NCBI RefSeq assembly: GCF_000215705.1 | Contig: NC_015677.1 | Location: 4,006,194-4,070,193, forward strand | DNA: 64,000 nt | Direction of reading: 5' to 3' | Source: Ramlibacter tataouinensis TTB310 | GTDB taxonomy: Bacteria; Pseudomonadota; Gammaproteobacteria; Burkholderiales; Burkholderiaceae_C | Shown here: piece after piece, positions 46,171-54,224 of the stretch | Layout of the letters: every line of letters starts with the position of its first letter | Position numbering within the stretch: position 1 is the first letter of the stretch | Program-made: the position numbers and the translations under genes | Notes under the pieces: model-generated | The model's input: only the letters and a program-made list of their open reading frames with translations | Database searches by the model: none | What the model was told of the DNA's origin: nothing

Positions 46171-47297
46171 GCACTGAACTCCGCGGCGATGCGGTCGAAG
46201 TACGCGCGCACCACGGCCAGGTAGCGCGCGTCCTCCAGCAGGAAGGCGTCGTGGCCGTGGGGTGCGTCGATCTCGGCGTAGCTGACGCGCCGCCGGTTGT
46301 CCAGCAGCGCCTTGGCGATCTCGCGGCTGCGCGCCGGCGGGAAGCGCCAGTCGGTGGTGAAGCTCACCAGCAGGAAGTCGGCGGTGGCGGTGGCCAGGGC
46401 CTTGGCCAGGCTGCCGCCGTGCGCGCGCGCCGGGTCGAAGTAGTCCAGCGCGCGCGTGATCAGCAGGTAGGTGTTGGCGTCGAAGTACTCGCTGAACTTG
46501 TCGCCCTGGTAGCGCAGGTAGCTCTCGATCTGGAACTCGATGTCCTGCGTGGTGTACCGCAGGTCGATGCCGTCCCTGAGCTGTCTTCCGAACTTCTCGT
46601 TCATCACGTCGTCACTCAGGTACGTGATGTGGCCGATCATGCGGGCGATGCGCAGGCCGCGCTTGGGCACCACGCCGTGCCGGTAGAAGTGGCCGCCGTG
46701 GAAATCCGGGTCGGTGACGATGGCCCGGCGCGCCACCTCGTTGAAGGCGATGTTCTCGGCCGTGAGGTTGGGCGCGCTGGCGATCACCGCCGCGTGCCGC
46801 ACGCGACGCGGGTACTGCAGCGTCCAGGACAACGCCTGCATGCCGCCCAGGCTGCCGCCCATCACGGCGGCCAGGCTGGCTATGCCCAGGGCGTCCAGCA
46901 GGCGTGCCTGGGCATCGACCCAGTCCTCCACGGTCACCACCGGGAAGTCGGCGCCCCAGGGCCGGCCGGTGGCGGGGTTGGCGTGCATGGGCCCGGTGGA
47001 GCCGAAGCACGAACCCAGGTTGTTGACGCCGATGACGAAGAAGCGCTCGGTATCCAGCGGCTTGCCCGGGCCGATCATGGTGTCCCACCAGCCTTCGGAG
47101 CCGGGCTGGCCCTCGTACACCCCGGCCACATGGTGCGAGGCGTTGAGCGCGTGGCACACCAGCACCGCGTTGCTGCGGTCGGCGTTGAGCCTGCCGTAGG
47201 TCTCGTAGGCCAGGTCGTAGCCGGCCATGGACGCGCCGCTTTGCAGGGCCAGCGGCGCGTCGAAGTGCATGGACTGCGGGACGGCGTTCAGGGTCAT
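46167..47297 (-). CDS. metX: Homoserine O-acyltransferase MetX (probably O-succinyltransferase)
   Basis: A 376-residue alpha/beta hydrolase fold enzyme with the nucleophile motif MGGSLGGMQ (Ser149), the conserved [12 protein letters not shown] segment, [11 protein letters not shown], and a catalytic Asp/His in [11 protein letters not shown] and [12 protein letters not shown]. It acylates homoserine in methionine biosynthesis. Whether acetyl- or succinyl-CoA is used depends on few residues; many betaproteobacterial MetX partnered with MetW use succinyl-CoA. Its leader carries a SAM-II-type riboswitch followed by a terminator (47319-47350). Confidence 0.93.
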   Translation of the reverse strand: MTLNAVPQSMHFDAPLALQSGASMAGYDLAYETYGRLNADRSNAVLVCHALNASHHVAGVYEGQPGSEGWWDTMIGPGKPLDTERFFVIGVNNLGSCFGSTGPMHANPATGRPWGADFPVVTVEDWVDAQARLLDALGIASLAAVMGGSLGGMQALSWTLQYPRRVRHAAVIASAPNLTAENIAFNEVARRAIVTDPDFHGGHFYRHGVVPKRGLRIARMIGHITYLSDDVMNEKFGRQLRDGIDLRYTTQDIEFQIESYLRYQGDKFSEYFDANTYLLITRALDYFDPARAHGGSLAKALATATADFLLVSFTTDWRFPPARSREIAKALLDNRRRVSYAEIDAPHGHDAFLLEDARYLAVVRAYFDRIAAEFSA

Positions 47298-47318
47298 GGG
47301 CGATGGGTCGGCGGCAAC

Positions 47319-47350
47319 AAAAAACCCGGCTCGCTAAACACGAGGCCGGG
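47319..47350 (-). terminator. Intrinsic terminator in the metX leader, expression platform of the riboswitch
   Basis: On the minus strand CCCGGCCTCG pairs with CGAGCCGGG across a TGTTTAG loop and is followed by TTTTTT. It sits between the riboswitch and the metX start, so it should attenuate transcription. Confidence 0.8.
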
Positions 47351-47365
47351 CTGCTGCAGGCGCTT

Positions 47366-47417
47366 CGTCTTTAGCTGAACTTGGTTAAGCGCCCGCAAGC
47401 GGAAGCAAATCGGCGCT
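47366..47417 (-). ncRNA. SAM-II-type riboswitch upstream of metX-metW
   Basis: Reading on the minus strand, P1 arms AGCGCC (47417-47412) and GGCGCT (47393-47388) enclose the loop GATTTGCTTCCGCTTGCG. Downstream the conserved GCTAAAG (47375-47369) can form the pseudoknot with the loop, as in the SAM-II fold. A -10-like TATACT lies at 47430-47425, so transcription would begin right at the aptamer. The gene order metX-metW beneath it supports SAM control of methionine synthesis. Confidence 0.8.
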
Positions 47418-47424
47418 GGGCGGC

Positions 47425-47430
47425 AGTATA
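47425..47430 (-). promoter_or_regulatory. -10 element of the metX promoter
   Basis: TATACT on the minus strand, one base from the TATAAT consensus, in an otherwise GC-rich stretch. It ends seven to eight bases before the riboswitch, placing the transcript start at the aptamer. No convincing -35 was found. Confidence 0.5.
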
Positions 47431-47446
47431 GCCGCGCCGCCGGGCT

Positions 47447-48010
47447 TCAGCTCCAGCCCAGCAGCACTCCCACGCCCAGCGCCAGGAAGATCAGGGCCGA
47501 GACCACGTGCACCGCCCGCACCGGCACGCGCCGCATCACGCGCTCGCCGAACCAGACCACCGGCGCGTTGGCCAGCATCATGCCCAGCGTGGTGCCCACC
47601 ACCACCGCGGTCCAGCCGGTGTACTGCGCGGCCAGCATCACGGTGGCGATCTGCGTCTTGTCGCCCATCTCCGCCAGGAAGAACGCCACCAGGGTGGCGA
47701 CGAACACGCTACCGCGCGGCGACCGCGGCGCGTCGTCGGCATCGAGCTTGTCGGGCACCAGCATCCACACCGCCATGCCGACGAAGGAGGCGGCCAGCAG
47801 CCAGCGCAGCAGCTGGGGCCCCAGCCAGGTGGTGACCCAGGCGCCGGCCGCGCCGGCCAGGGCGTGGTTGGCCAGGGTGGCGGTCAGGATGCCGCCCAGG
47901 ATGGGCCAGGGGCGGCGAAAGCGGGCGGCCAGCACCAGGGACAGCAGCTGCGTCTTGTCGCCCATCTCGGCAAGGGCCACGATGCCGGTGGAAAGGAGGA
48001 AGGCTTCCAT
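47447..48010 (-). CDS. TMEM165/GDT1-family membrane transporter
   Basis: A 187-residue protein with six predicted helices and two copies of the family hallmark: ALAEMGDKTQLLSL near residue 12 and FFLAEMGDKTQIATV near residue 113. The family exchanges Mn2+ or Ca2+ for protons. The ATG at 48010 gives the standard length. It is divergent from the first RRM gene, and its end lies just upstream of the metX leader. I saw no yybP-ykoY Mn riboswitch in its short leader. Confidence 0.92.
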   Translation of the reverse strand: MEAFLLSTGIVALAEMGDKTQLLSLVLAARFRRPWPILGGILTATLANHALAGAAGAWVTTWLGPQLLRWLLAASFVGMAVWMLVPDKLDADDAPRSPRGSVFVATLVAFFLAEMGDKTQIATVMLAAQYTGWTAVVVGTTLGMMLANAPVVWFGERVMRRVPVRAVHVVSALIFLALGVGVLLGWS

Positions 48011-48142
48011 GGGGGGCGCCATGGTACCCGCGGCCCGGGCCTGCTCGGCAGCGGGTCGCCCGCCGCCGGAGCCCTGGCAGCGCGAAGCCCGCTCATGGCC
48101 CATAATCACGGGGCCGCGCAAGCGGCACCGTTTGCGGTGTTT

Positions 48143-48203
48143 GGTCAGTTTCGCGTCTTCGAATGAAGTTTTGAGTTTGTGATTGCGTCCCGGCTCCATC
48201 GCT
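48143..48203 (+). promoter_or_regulatory. Conserved 5' leader motifs, copy 1 (upstream of first RRM gene)
   Basis: This leader shares GGTCA-N-TTTCGCGTC, then CGAATG, then CTCCATCGCT in the same order with the leader at 48781-48832 of the paralogous RRM gene. Both leaders are long and precede a TAGGAG ribosome-binding site. Conservation outside the coding part suggests a shared regulatory role, for example cold-induced mRNA structure or autoregulation. Confidence 0.5.
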
Positions 48204-48231
48204 ATTTCCGCGTTTTTTCCTAGGAGCCTTC

Positions 48232-48618
48232 ATGGGCAACAAACTTTACGTGGGCAACCTGCCCTATTCCTACCGCGACAGTGACATGGAGCAGGCGTTC
48301 AGCCAGTTCGGCACCGTCTCCAGCGCCAAGGTCATGATGGAGCGCGACACCGGCCGCTCCAAGGGCTTCGGCTTCGTCGAGATGAGCAGCCCGGCCGAGG
48401 CGCAGGCCGCCATCGAAGGCATGAACGGCCAGCAGATCGGCGGCCGCGGCCTGGTCGTCAACGAGGCCCGTCCGATGGAGCCGCGCACCGGCGGCGGCGG
48501 TGGTGGTTTCGGCGGCGGCGGTGGCCGCAGCGGTGGTGGCGGCGGCTATGGTGGCGGTGGTGGCCGCAGCGGCGGCGGCGGTGGCGGCGGCTACGGTGGT
48601 GGCCGCGGCGGCTACTGA
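48232..48618 (+). CDS. Glycine-rich RRM RNA-binding protein (paralogue 1)
   Basis: A 128-residue protein: one RNA recognition motif (RNP2 KLYVGNLP at residues 4-11, RNP1 KGFGFVEM near residues 44-51) and a C-terminal Gly-rich tail with repeated Gly, Arg, Ser and Tyr runs. Such proteins in bacteria are often induced by cold and may act as RNA chaperones. TAGGAG lies shortly before the ATG. It is followed by a terminator at 48656 and by a close paralogue at 48869, which looks like a tandem duplication. Confidence 0.92.
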   Translation: MGNKLYVGNLPYSYRDSDMEQAFSQFGTVSSAKVMMERDTGRSKGFGFVEMSSPAEAQAAIEGMNGQQIGGRGLVVNEARPMEPRTGGGGGGFGGGGGRSGGGGGYGGGGGRSGGGGGGGYGGGRGGY

Positions 48619-48655
48619 TCCATGGACAGGCCGCGCACCGCGCGGTGACTCAACC

Positions 48656-48679
48656 AAAGGGCCTACATGGCCCTTTTTT
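48656..48679 (+). terminator. Intrinsic terminator after RRM gene 1
   Basis: AAAGGGCC and GGCCCTTT form a short GC stem around TACAT, followed by a run of six T residues. Confidence 0.85.
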
Positions 48680-48704
48680 CATGGGCGCGGCGGCCGCAAA
48701 GGTC

Positions 48705-48735
48705 TTGCATACCCCCCGGATATCTGTTTCATAAT
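48705..48735 (+). promoter_or_regulatory. Possible sigma-70 promoter of RRM gene 2
   Basis: TTGCAT (48705-48710) and CATAAT (48730-48735) are spaced by 19 bases. A start near 48742 would give a leader of about 125 bases, containing the conserved motifs. The spacing is slightly long, so this is tentative. Confidence 0.35.
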
Positions 48736-48780
48736 TACCGGGCGTGGGTTAAGCAGTGTCACGCAGGATTGCGGTGAACA

Positions 48781-48832
48781 GGTCACTTTTCGCGTCGCTG
48801 GTTGGTCGAATGCGCTTTCGGGACTCCATCGC
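48781..48832 (+). promoter_or_regulatory. Conserved 5' leader motifs, copy 2 (upstream of second RRM gene)
   Basis: Same ordered motifs as at 48143: GGTCACTTTTCGCGTC, TCGAATG and CTCCATCGCT. The block is 9 bases shorter overall than copy 1. It lies within the likely leader of the second RRM gene. Confidence 0.5.
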
Positions 48833-48868
48833 TTAAGGTCTTAGTGTTTCTTTAGGAGTCCCTATTTC

Positions 48869-49348
48869 ATGGGCAACAAACTTTACGTGGGCAACCTGCC
48901 CTACTCGGTGCGCGACAGTGACCTGGAGCAGGCCTTCAGCCAGTTCGGCGCGGTGTCCAGCGCCAAGGTCATGATGGAGCGCGACACCGGCCGCTCCAAG
49001 GGCTTCGGCTTCGTCGAGATGGGCAGCGATGCCGAGGCCCAGGCCGCCATCAACGGCATGAACGGCCAGCCGCTGGGCGGCCGCAGCGTGGTGGTCAATG
49101 AAGCCCGCCCGATGGAATCGCGTCCGCGCACCGGCGGCTACGGTGGCGGTGGCAGCGGTGGTGGTTACGGCGGCGGCGGTGGTGGCGGCTACGGTGGTGG
49201 TGGTAGTGGCGGTGGCGGTGGCGGCCGCAGCGGTGGCGGCGGCGGTTACGGCGGCGGTGGCGGTGGCCGCGGTGGCAATGACGGCGGCTTCCGCAGCCCC
49301 TACGGCTCGGGTCCGCGCGGCGGCGGCCGCGGCGGCAACAGCTACTGA
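48869..49348 (+). CDS. Glycine-rich RRM RNA-binding protein (paralogue 2)
   Basis: A 159-residue paralogue of the preceding gene: an almost identical RRM (KLYVGNLP, KVMMERDTGRSKGFGFVEM) and a longer Gly-rich tail with Tyr-Gly and Arg-Ser-Gly repeats ending RGGNSY. The nucleotide sequence of the RRM parts is also very similar, indicating a recent tandem duplication or gene conversion, while the tails have diverged in length. TAGGAG precedes the ATG. A strong hairpin follows at 49375. Likely a cold- or stress-related RNA chaperone. Confidence 0.92.
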   Translation: MGNKLYVGNLPYSVRDSDLEQAFSQFGAVSSAKVMMERDTGRSKGFGFVEMGSDAEAQAAINGMNGQPLGGRSVVVNEARPMESRPRTGGYGGGGSGGGYGGGGGGGYGGGGSGGGGGGRSGGGGGYGGGGGGRGGNDGGFRSPYGSGPRGGGRGGNSY

Positions 49349-49374
49349 TCAGCGACCGTACAAAGATCAGCATC

Positions 49375-49400
49375 AAAGCGGGGCAAAGCCCCGCTTTTTC
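49375..49400 (+). terminator. Intrinsic terminator after RRM gene 2
   Basis: AAAGCGGGGC and GCCCCGCTTT form a perfect 10-bp stem around an AAA loop, followed by TTC after the T-run. The rest of the 282-base gap to 49630 shows no gene. Confidence 0.9.
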
Positions 49401-49630
49401 TTTGGGAGCGTCGGGGAGCAACGGGCTCCGCCGCCCCAGAAACCGCCGCTATCAAAAGCGCAGCACAAGCAGGCGCTTCCTACGTACGTCATCCGCATCG
49501 TCTGACATCGCCGCGGCTGAGAGTGGATAGATTGTTCCAACTCGAAACAATCTGTCCCAAACCCCCTGATGTGCAGCCCTTCCTTCACGACCTCAGCACG
49601 GGCGGCTGCTAACCCACGGGTTCGCATCGC

Positions 49631-51214
49631 ATGAGCCTGCGCCTGCACTCCCGGATCGCCGGCGGGTGGGCCGTGCTGGCGGCCGCCTGCCTGCTGTGCC
49701 TGGCGGCCGTGTGGAATGGCCAGCCCCTGCTGTATCCCGACACGCCGACTTACCTGCGCGGCGCTGAAATGGGCGCGGGCAAGGCGCTGGGCGGACGGGT
49801 GGCACCCTGGCTGCCTGCCGAGCCGGCGCCCGCCGCCGATGCGCCGGCATCCACCCCGCAGGCCGCCGACGCCGCCAGGCCCAAGGGCCTGACCTCGGTG
49901 GAGGACAAGGTGGTGCTGGCCGGCCGCTCGGTCTATTACGGCGCCCTGCTGTACGCCAGCCACCTGGCGGGCAGCCTGTGGCTGACCGTGGCGCTGCAGG
50001 CGCTGTGCGTGGCCTACCTGCTGCAGCTGCTGATGGTGCGGCTGTGGGGGCTGGGGACGCGGCACCTGCTGGGCACGGTGGCGGCCCTGGGGCTGCTCAC
50101 GCCGCTGGCGGCCTACACCGGTTTCCTGATGCCGGACATCTTCGCCGGGCTGGGCATCCTGGCCATGGCCACACTGGCCGCCTACTGGCAGCGCCTGGGA
50201 CGGGCCGACCGCATCGCGCTGTCGCTGCTGCTGCTGTTCGGCCTGTGCGCGCACGCCAGCCATGTCGTCATCGCCGCGGCCCTGCTGGGGGTGGGGCTGC
50301 TGGCGCGGCTGTCCACCCGCCGCTGGAAGCACCTGCCCGGGGCGGCCTTCGCGGTGGCGGGCGCCTGCATCGTCGCGGCGGTGGCGGCCGAGTGGGTGTT
50401 CAACCAGGCCGTGACCCGGGCAGTGGGTGCGCCGCCGCTGCGCATGCCGCACCCCATGGCGCGCCTGGTCGACATGGGCCCCGGCACCGATTACCTGCGG
50501 CGCAACTGCCCGCGGGCCGGCTACGAGGCCTGCGCCTTCCTGGCCAACTACCCGACCGCCTGGGACGATTTCCTGTTCTCCACCGACCCGAACAAGGGCG
50601 CCTTCGCGCTCGCCGACGCCGCCGGCAAGCGCCGCATGGCGGCCGAGCAGCTGCGCTTCGTGGCCGACGTGGTGCGCCACGACCCGGCAGGCGTGGCGGC
50701 GGGCGTGGCGGCGGACGTGCTGCGACAGCTTGCGCTGTTCCGGGTGGACATCTGGGGTTACGGCCCGCGCGAGCTGGCCATGTACGAAGGCCGCGTGCCG
50801 CCCTCGCTGTACGCCGGCATGCGCGCCAGCCGCGGCGCCTACAACCCCCGCTACAACCAGTGGCTGAGCGCGGCCACCTACCTGAGCACGGCCGCGGCCG
50901 TGCTGGCGCTGCTGTGGTGGTGGCGCCGCGCGTCCTCGGCCGGGGCGCTGTCCCCGGCAGCCGAGCCGCGGCGCTTTGCCGATTTCCTCTGGATCACGCT
51001 GGCCGGTATCGCCCTCAACGCCCTCGTGTGCGCCAGCCTGGCCTCGTCGGCGGACCGCTTCCAGGCGCGCGTGATCTGGCTGCTGCCTTTCCTGGCGCTG
51101 TCGGCGCTGGCGCTGGCCTATGCGCGCCGCCCGACCGAGACCACCGCCGCGGCTTCCCCGCCGCCTTCCCTCAACCCCTCTTCGACCACTTCACTTCAAG
51201 GATCCGCTTCATGA
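49631..51214 (+). CDS. Polytopic membrane protein, GT-C-like (candidate glycosyltransferase)
   Basis: A 527-residue protein with about 10-12 hydrophobic segments and a large hydrophilic loop around residues 275-390. The segment LLYPDTPTYLRGAE after the first helix, with acidic residues at the start of a periplasmic loop, recalls GT-C family glycosyltransferases that use polyprenyl-linked sugars, but I cannot name a family. It is the first gene of a four-gene unit: its stop overlaps the UbiA-family gene, which overlaps the HAD gene, which overlaps gtrA. This context points to use of a lipid-linked sugar. Confidence 0.7.
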   Translation: MSLRLHSRIAGGWAVLAAACLLCLAAVWNGQPLLYPDTPTYLRGAEMGAGKALGGRVAPWLPAEPAPAADAPASTPQAADAARPKGLTSVEDKVVLAGRSVYYGALLYASHLAGSLWLTVALQALCVAYLLQLLMVRLWGLGTRHLLGTVAALGLLTPLAAYTGFLMPDIFAGLGILAMATLAAYWQRLGRADRIALSLLLLFGLCAHASHVVIAAALLGVGLLARLSTRRWKHLPGAAFAVAGACIVAAVAAEWVFNQAVTRAVGAPPLRMPHPMARLVDMGPGTDYLRRNCPRAGYEACAFLANYPTAWDDFLFSTDPNKGAFALADAAGKRRMAAEQLRFVADVVRHDPAGVAAGVAADVLRQLALFRVDIWGYGPRELAMYEGRVPPSLYAGMRASRGAYNPRYNQWLSAATYLSTAAAVLALLWWWRRASSAGALSPAAEPRRFADFLWITLAGIALNALVCASLASSADRFQARVIWLLPFLALSALALAYARRPTETTAAASPPPSLNPSSTTSLQGSAS

Positions 51215-52209
51215 GCAGTGCCATCCCTTCATCCACCGCGGCGCCGGACACGCGCGCCCGCTTCAGCGACTACCTGAAGATGGCCCGGCTGGACCACATG
51301 ACCAAGCACGTCTTCATCCTGCCCGGCCTGGTGCTGGCGTGGGTGCTGCGCGACCCGTCGCTGGAAGGCGTCTGGCTGAACATCCTGCTGGGCTTCGGCA
51401 GCGCGGTGCTGATCGCCTCGGCCAACTACATCATCAACGAGTGGCTGGACCGTGAGTTCGACGCCTTCCATCCCGACAAGTCCAAGCGCCCCGCGGTCAA
51501 CATGGAGATGTCGGCGCTGCCGGTGTATGGCGGCTATGCCTTCTGCAGCCTCGCCGGCATCGCGCTCGGCTGGCTGGTGGGACCGGTGTTCTTCGTCACC
51601 ACCCTGCTGTTCTGGCTGTCGGGCGTGATCTACAACGTCCGGCCGATCCGCTCCAAGGACAAGGCCTACCTGGACGTGCTGTCCGAGTCGCTGAACAACC
51701 CGATCCGGCTGATGCTGGGCTGGGGCATGATCGAGCATGGCTCGGTGGCGCCCGCCTCCCTGCTGCTGGCCTACTGGATGGGCGGCGCCTTCCTGATGGG
51801 CGCCAAGCGCCTGTCCGAGTACCGCGAGATCGCGGCCGGCCCCGGCGTGGGCGTGCTGCACCGCTATCGCCGCTCGTTCCAGCACTACACCGAGGAGCGG
51901 CTGACCATCTCGGTGTTCGTCTATGCGCTGCTGGCCCTGCTGCTGATCGGCTTCTTCCTGGTCAAGTACCGCATCGAGTACCTGATCGCCTGCCCGCTGA
52001 TCATCGCCATGTTCGCTCACTACCTGGGCCTGTCCATGCGCAGCGGTTCGGTGGCGCAGAAGCCCGAGAAGCTGTTCCGCGAGAAGCGCCTGATGGTGAT
52101 CAGCGGCGCCACCGTGGTGGCCCTGGTGGTGCTGAGCTTCGTCAACATCCCCGCGCTGCAGGGCTTCACCGAGCCGCACTACATCACCGTGACCGAGAAC
52201 CGCCGCTGA
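51211..52209 (+). CDS. UbiA-family prenyltransferase, phosphoribosyltransferase-like
   Basis: A 332-residue membrane protein with about eight helices. The first Asp-rich motif reads NEWLDREFDAFHPDKSKRP (Asn76, Asp80, Asp84, His87, Lys90, Arg93). The HPxKxxRP extension is typical of polyprenyl-phosphate phosphoribosyltransferases (DPPR synthase) rather than quinone-pathway UbiA. The second loop carries RSKDKAYLDVLSESLNNP. Such enzymes transfer 5-phosphoribose from PRPP to polyprenyl phosphate. The start overlaps the previous stop (ATGA), and its stop overlaps the HAD phosphatase start, in line with a two-step route to polyprenyl-phosphoribose. Confidence 0.87.
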   Translation: MSSAIPSSTAAPDTRARFSDYLKMARLDHMTKHVFILPGLVLAWVLRDPSLEGVWLNILLGFGSAVLIASANYIINEWLDREFDAFHPDKSKRPAVNMEMSALPVYGGYAFCSLAGIALGWLVGPVFFVTTLLFWLSGVIYNVRPIRSKDKAYLDVLSESLNNPIRLMLGWGMIEHGSVAPASLLLAYWMGGAFLMGAKRLSEYREIAAGPGVGVLHRYRRSFQHYTEERLTISVFVYALLALLLIGFFLVKYRIEYLIACPLIIAMFAHYLGLSMRSGSVAQKPEKLFREKRLMVISGATVVALVVLSFVNIPALQGFTEPHYITVTENRR

Positions 52210-52952
52210 TGCAGGACACCGCTTCTTCTTCGCAAGGGGCGGCGCCGGCGCGCATCGACTGGTCCGGGGTGGACCTCGTCGTCTTCGACGTGGACGGCAC
52301 GCTGTACGACCAGCGCCGGCTGCGCCTGGCGATGCTGCGGCGCCTGCTCGGCCACACGTTGCGCACGCGCAGCCTGCAGACGCTGCGCGTCCTGCGCAGC
52401 TTCCGCCGGGTGCGCGAGCAGCTGGGCGAGGAGGCCGGCGTCAACTTCCTGGTGGAGCAGTACAGCCGCACCGCACGGCTGCACGGCTGCGCGCCCGAGC
52501 AGGTCGAGCGGCTGGCCACCGACTGGATGGAGACGCGCCCGCTCGACCTGCTGGCCGCCGCGCGCTACCCGCACGTGGACGCCGTGTTCGCCGGCCTGCG
52601 CGCCGCGGGCAAGCAGGTGGCGGTGTTCTCGGACTACCCGGCCGTCGCCAAGCTGCAGGCGCTGGGCCTGGCGGCCCAGCCGGTGGTGAGCGCCTGCGAC
52701 GCGGCGGTGGCCAGGCTCAAGCCCGACCCCACCGGACTGCTGGCCATCCTGCGCGCCACCGGCGTGGCGCCGTCGCGCACGCTGATGGTGGGCGATCGCT
52801 TCGACCGCGACGCTGCCGTGGCCGATCGGGCCGGCGTGCGCGCGCTGATCCGATCGCGCGAGCCGCACCCCACGGTCCCCACCTTCCGCCGCTACGACGA
52901 TCCGGTGTTCCAGCCGCTGCTGGCGTCATCGCCGGTGCCCGCCGCGGCATGA
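52209..52952 (+). CDS. HAD-family hydrolase (candidate lipid-linked phosphoribose phosphatase)
   Basis: A 247-residue HAD protein with motif I VFDVDGTLYD, motif II VFSDYPAV, motif III Lys in ARLKPDPTG and motif IV VGDRFDRDAAVA. An alpha-helical cap occupies about residues 40-120. In the mycobacterial DPA route a phosphatase must remove the 5-phosphate after DPPR synthase; a HAD enzyme coupled to the UbiA gene is a reasonable candidate here, although HAD substrates cannot be read from sequence. The start shares one base with the upstream stop codon (TGATG), and its end overlaps gtrA. Confidence 0.85.
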   Translation: MQDTASSSQGAAPARIDWSGVDLVVFDVDGTLYDQRRLRLAMLRRLLGHTLRTRSLQTLRVLRSFRRVREQLGEEAGVNFLVEQYSRTARLHGCAPEQVERLATDWMETRPLDLLAAARYPHVDAVFAGLRAAGKQVAVFSDYPAVAKLQALGLAAQPVVSACDAAVARLKPDPTGLLAILRATGVAPSRTLMVGDRFDRDAAVADRAGVRALIRSREPHPTVPTFRRYDDPVFQPLLASSPVPAAA

Positions 52953-53395
52953 AGGCCACGGCCCCCACCGGCGGCCCGGCGGCCATGCCCCCCATGGGCG
53001 GCGGCCTGCCGCGGCTGGCGCGCCAGGCGCTGGGCTACCTCATGACCGGCGGGCTGGCCGCCGTGGTGGACATCGGCGGCTTCCACCTGCTCGCGCCGCA
53101 GTTCTCCGGTGTGCTGTGGCCCGCCGTGCTGAGCTTCCTGGTGGCGGCGGTGGTGAACTACACGCTGTCGTCGCTGTGGGTCTACCGGCGCCAATGGCGC
53201 TCGTTGCGGCGCGCGGCGCTGTTCCTGCTGTTCGCCTGCGTGGGGCTGGCGATCAACGCCGGCGTCACCTGGGCCATCGCGGGCGCGCTGCCGGTGCACC
53301 CCACGCTGGCCAAGGTGGGCGGGGTGGGCATCGCCTTCGTCGCCAACTTCCTGATGAACACCTTCATCGTGTTCCGCGCCGGCGACGACCGCTGA
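52949..53395 (+). CDS. GtrA-family membrane protein (lipid-linked sugar flippase-like)
   Basis: A 148-residue protein with four hydrophobic segments and the GtrA pattern: RQALGYLMTGGLAAVVDIGGFHLL, FLVAAVVNYTLSSLWVYRRQW and GGVGIAFVANFLMNTFIVFR. GtrA-type proteins are thought to move polyprenyl-phosphate sugars across the inner membrane. It is the last gene of the operon and overlaps the HAD gene, which completes a logical set: synthesis, dephosphorylation, flipping and transfer. The exact sugar is not established. Confidence 0.87.
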   Translation: MKATAPTGGPAAMPPMGGGLPRLARQALGYLMTGGLAAVVDIGGFHLLAPQFSGVLWPAVLSFLVAAVVNYTLSSLWVYRRQWRSLRRAALFLLFACVGLAINAGVTWAIAGALPVHPTLAKVGGVGIAFVANFLMNTFIVFRAGDDR

Positions 53396-53420
53396 CGCCG
53401 CGGGGAGAGCAGCGGAGAAG

Positions 53421-54200
53421 TCAGCCCGCCTCGCCGCGGCGGTGCTTGCGCGGGCGGCCGGCCAGCAGCCGGTCGAACACCGGGTTGGGCAGCAGGCGCA
53501 GCAGCCGGGCCACCACGCCCATCTGCCAGGGGATGAAGCGGTGGCTGGCGCCCGCCGCGATGGCGCGGAACGCCCGGTCGGCAAAGGCGTCCGCCGGCAT
53601 CAGGAAGGGCATGGCGTAGCGGTTCTGCCGCGTCAGCGGCGTGTCGATGTAGCCGGGGCTGATCGTCACCACCCGCACGCCGCTGGCGCGCAGCTCGCCG
53701 CGCAGGCTCTCGCAGTAGCTGATCACCGCGGCCTTGCTGGCGCAGTAGGCGCCATGGCCCGGCAGGCCGCGCATGCCGGCCACGCTGGCGATGCCCACCA
53801 GGGTGCCGCTGCCGCGCCGCGCCATCGGTTCGACAAAGGGGTGGAAGGTGGCGGCCAGGCCGATGTTGTTGGTGGCGTAGGTCTGGGCGATGACCTCCAG
53901 GTCCTCGCGCACCGCGGTGTCCACGCCGATGCTGATGCCGGCGTTGGCGACCACCACGTCGGGCAGGCCCTGCGCGGCGATGCAGGCCTGGCCGGCCGCC
54001 ACGATGCCGGCGGTGTCGGCCACGTCCGCGCCGTAGACGGCGCAGCGGTCCGCGCCCAGCCCCTGCGCCAGGGCCCAGGCCTGCATCTCGCCGGTGCGGC
54101 GCGCCGCCAGGGCCAGCCGCCAGCCGGCCTGCGCATAGCGCGCCGCCAGCGCCTGGCCGATGCCGCTGGAGGCCCCGGTGATGAAGACCAGCCGGCTCAC
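53421..54200 (-). CDS. Short-chain dehydrogenase/reductase (SDR)
   Basis: A 259-residue classical SDR with TGASSGIGQ, NAG (VVANAGIS), Ser in GIASVAG and the YCASK catalytic motif intact. The C-terminal part (WQMGVVARLLRLLPNPVFDRLL) is basic and amphipathic. It follows lptC on the minus strand after 24 bases, in the place where lptA is often found, and is convergent with gtrA. A role in the lipid-linked sugar route (as in an epimerising 2'-keto reductase) is conceivable but unproven. Confidence 0.85.
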   Translation of the reverse strand: MSRLVFITGASSGIGQALAARYAQAGWRLALAARRTGEMQAWALAQGLGADRCAVYGADVADTAGIVAAGQACIAAQGLPDVVVANAGISIGVDTAVREDLEVIAQTYATNNIGLAATFHPFVEPMARRGSGTLVGIASVAGMRGLPGHGAYCASKAAVISYCESLRGELRASGVRVVTISPGYIDTPLTRQNRYAMPFLMPADAFADRAFRAIAAGASHRFIPWQMGVVARLLRLLPNPVFDRLLAGRPRKHRRGEAG

Positions 54201-54224
54201 CGCAGGCCCTTCATCCAGGGCCCT

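Noticed and set aside
48011..48230. yybP-ykoY manganese riboswitch before the GDT1-family gene
   Set aside because: The expected conserved stems and loops could not be found in the short minus-strand leader.
48488..49345. CRISPR-like or tandem DNA repeats
   Set aside because: The repetitive GGC/GGT runs are codons of Gly-rich tails of the RRM proteins, not spaced direct repeats.
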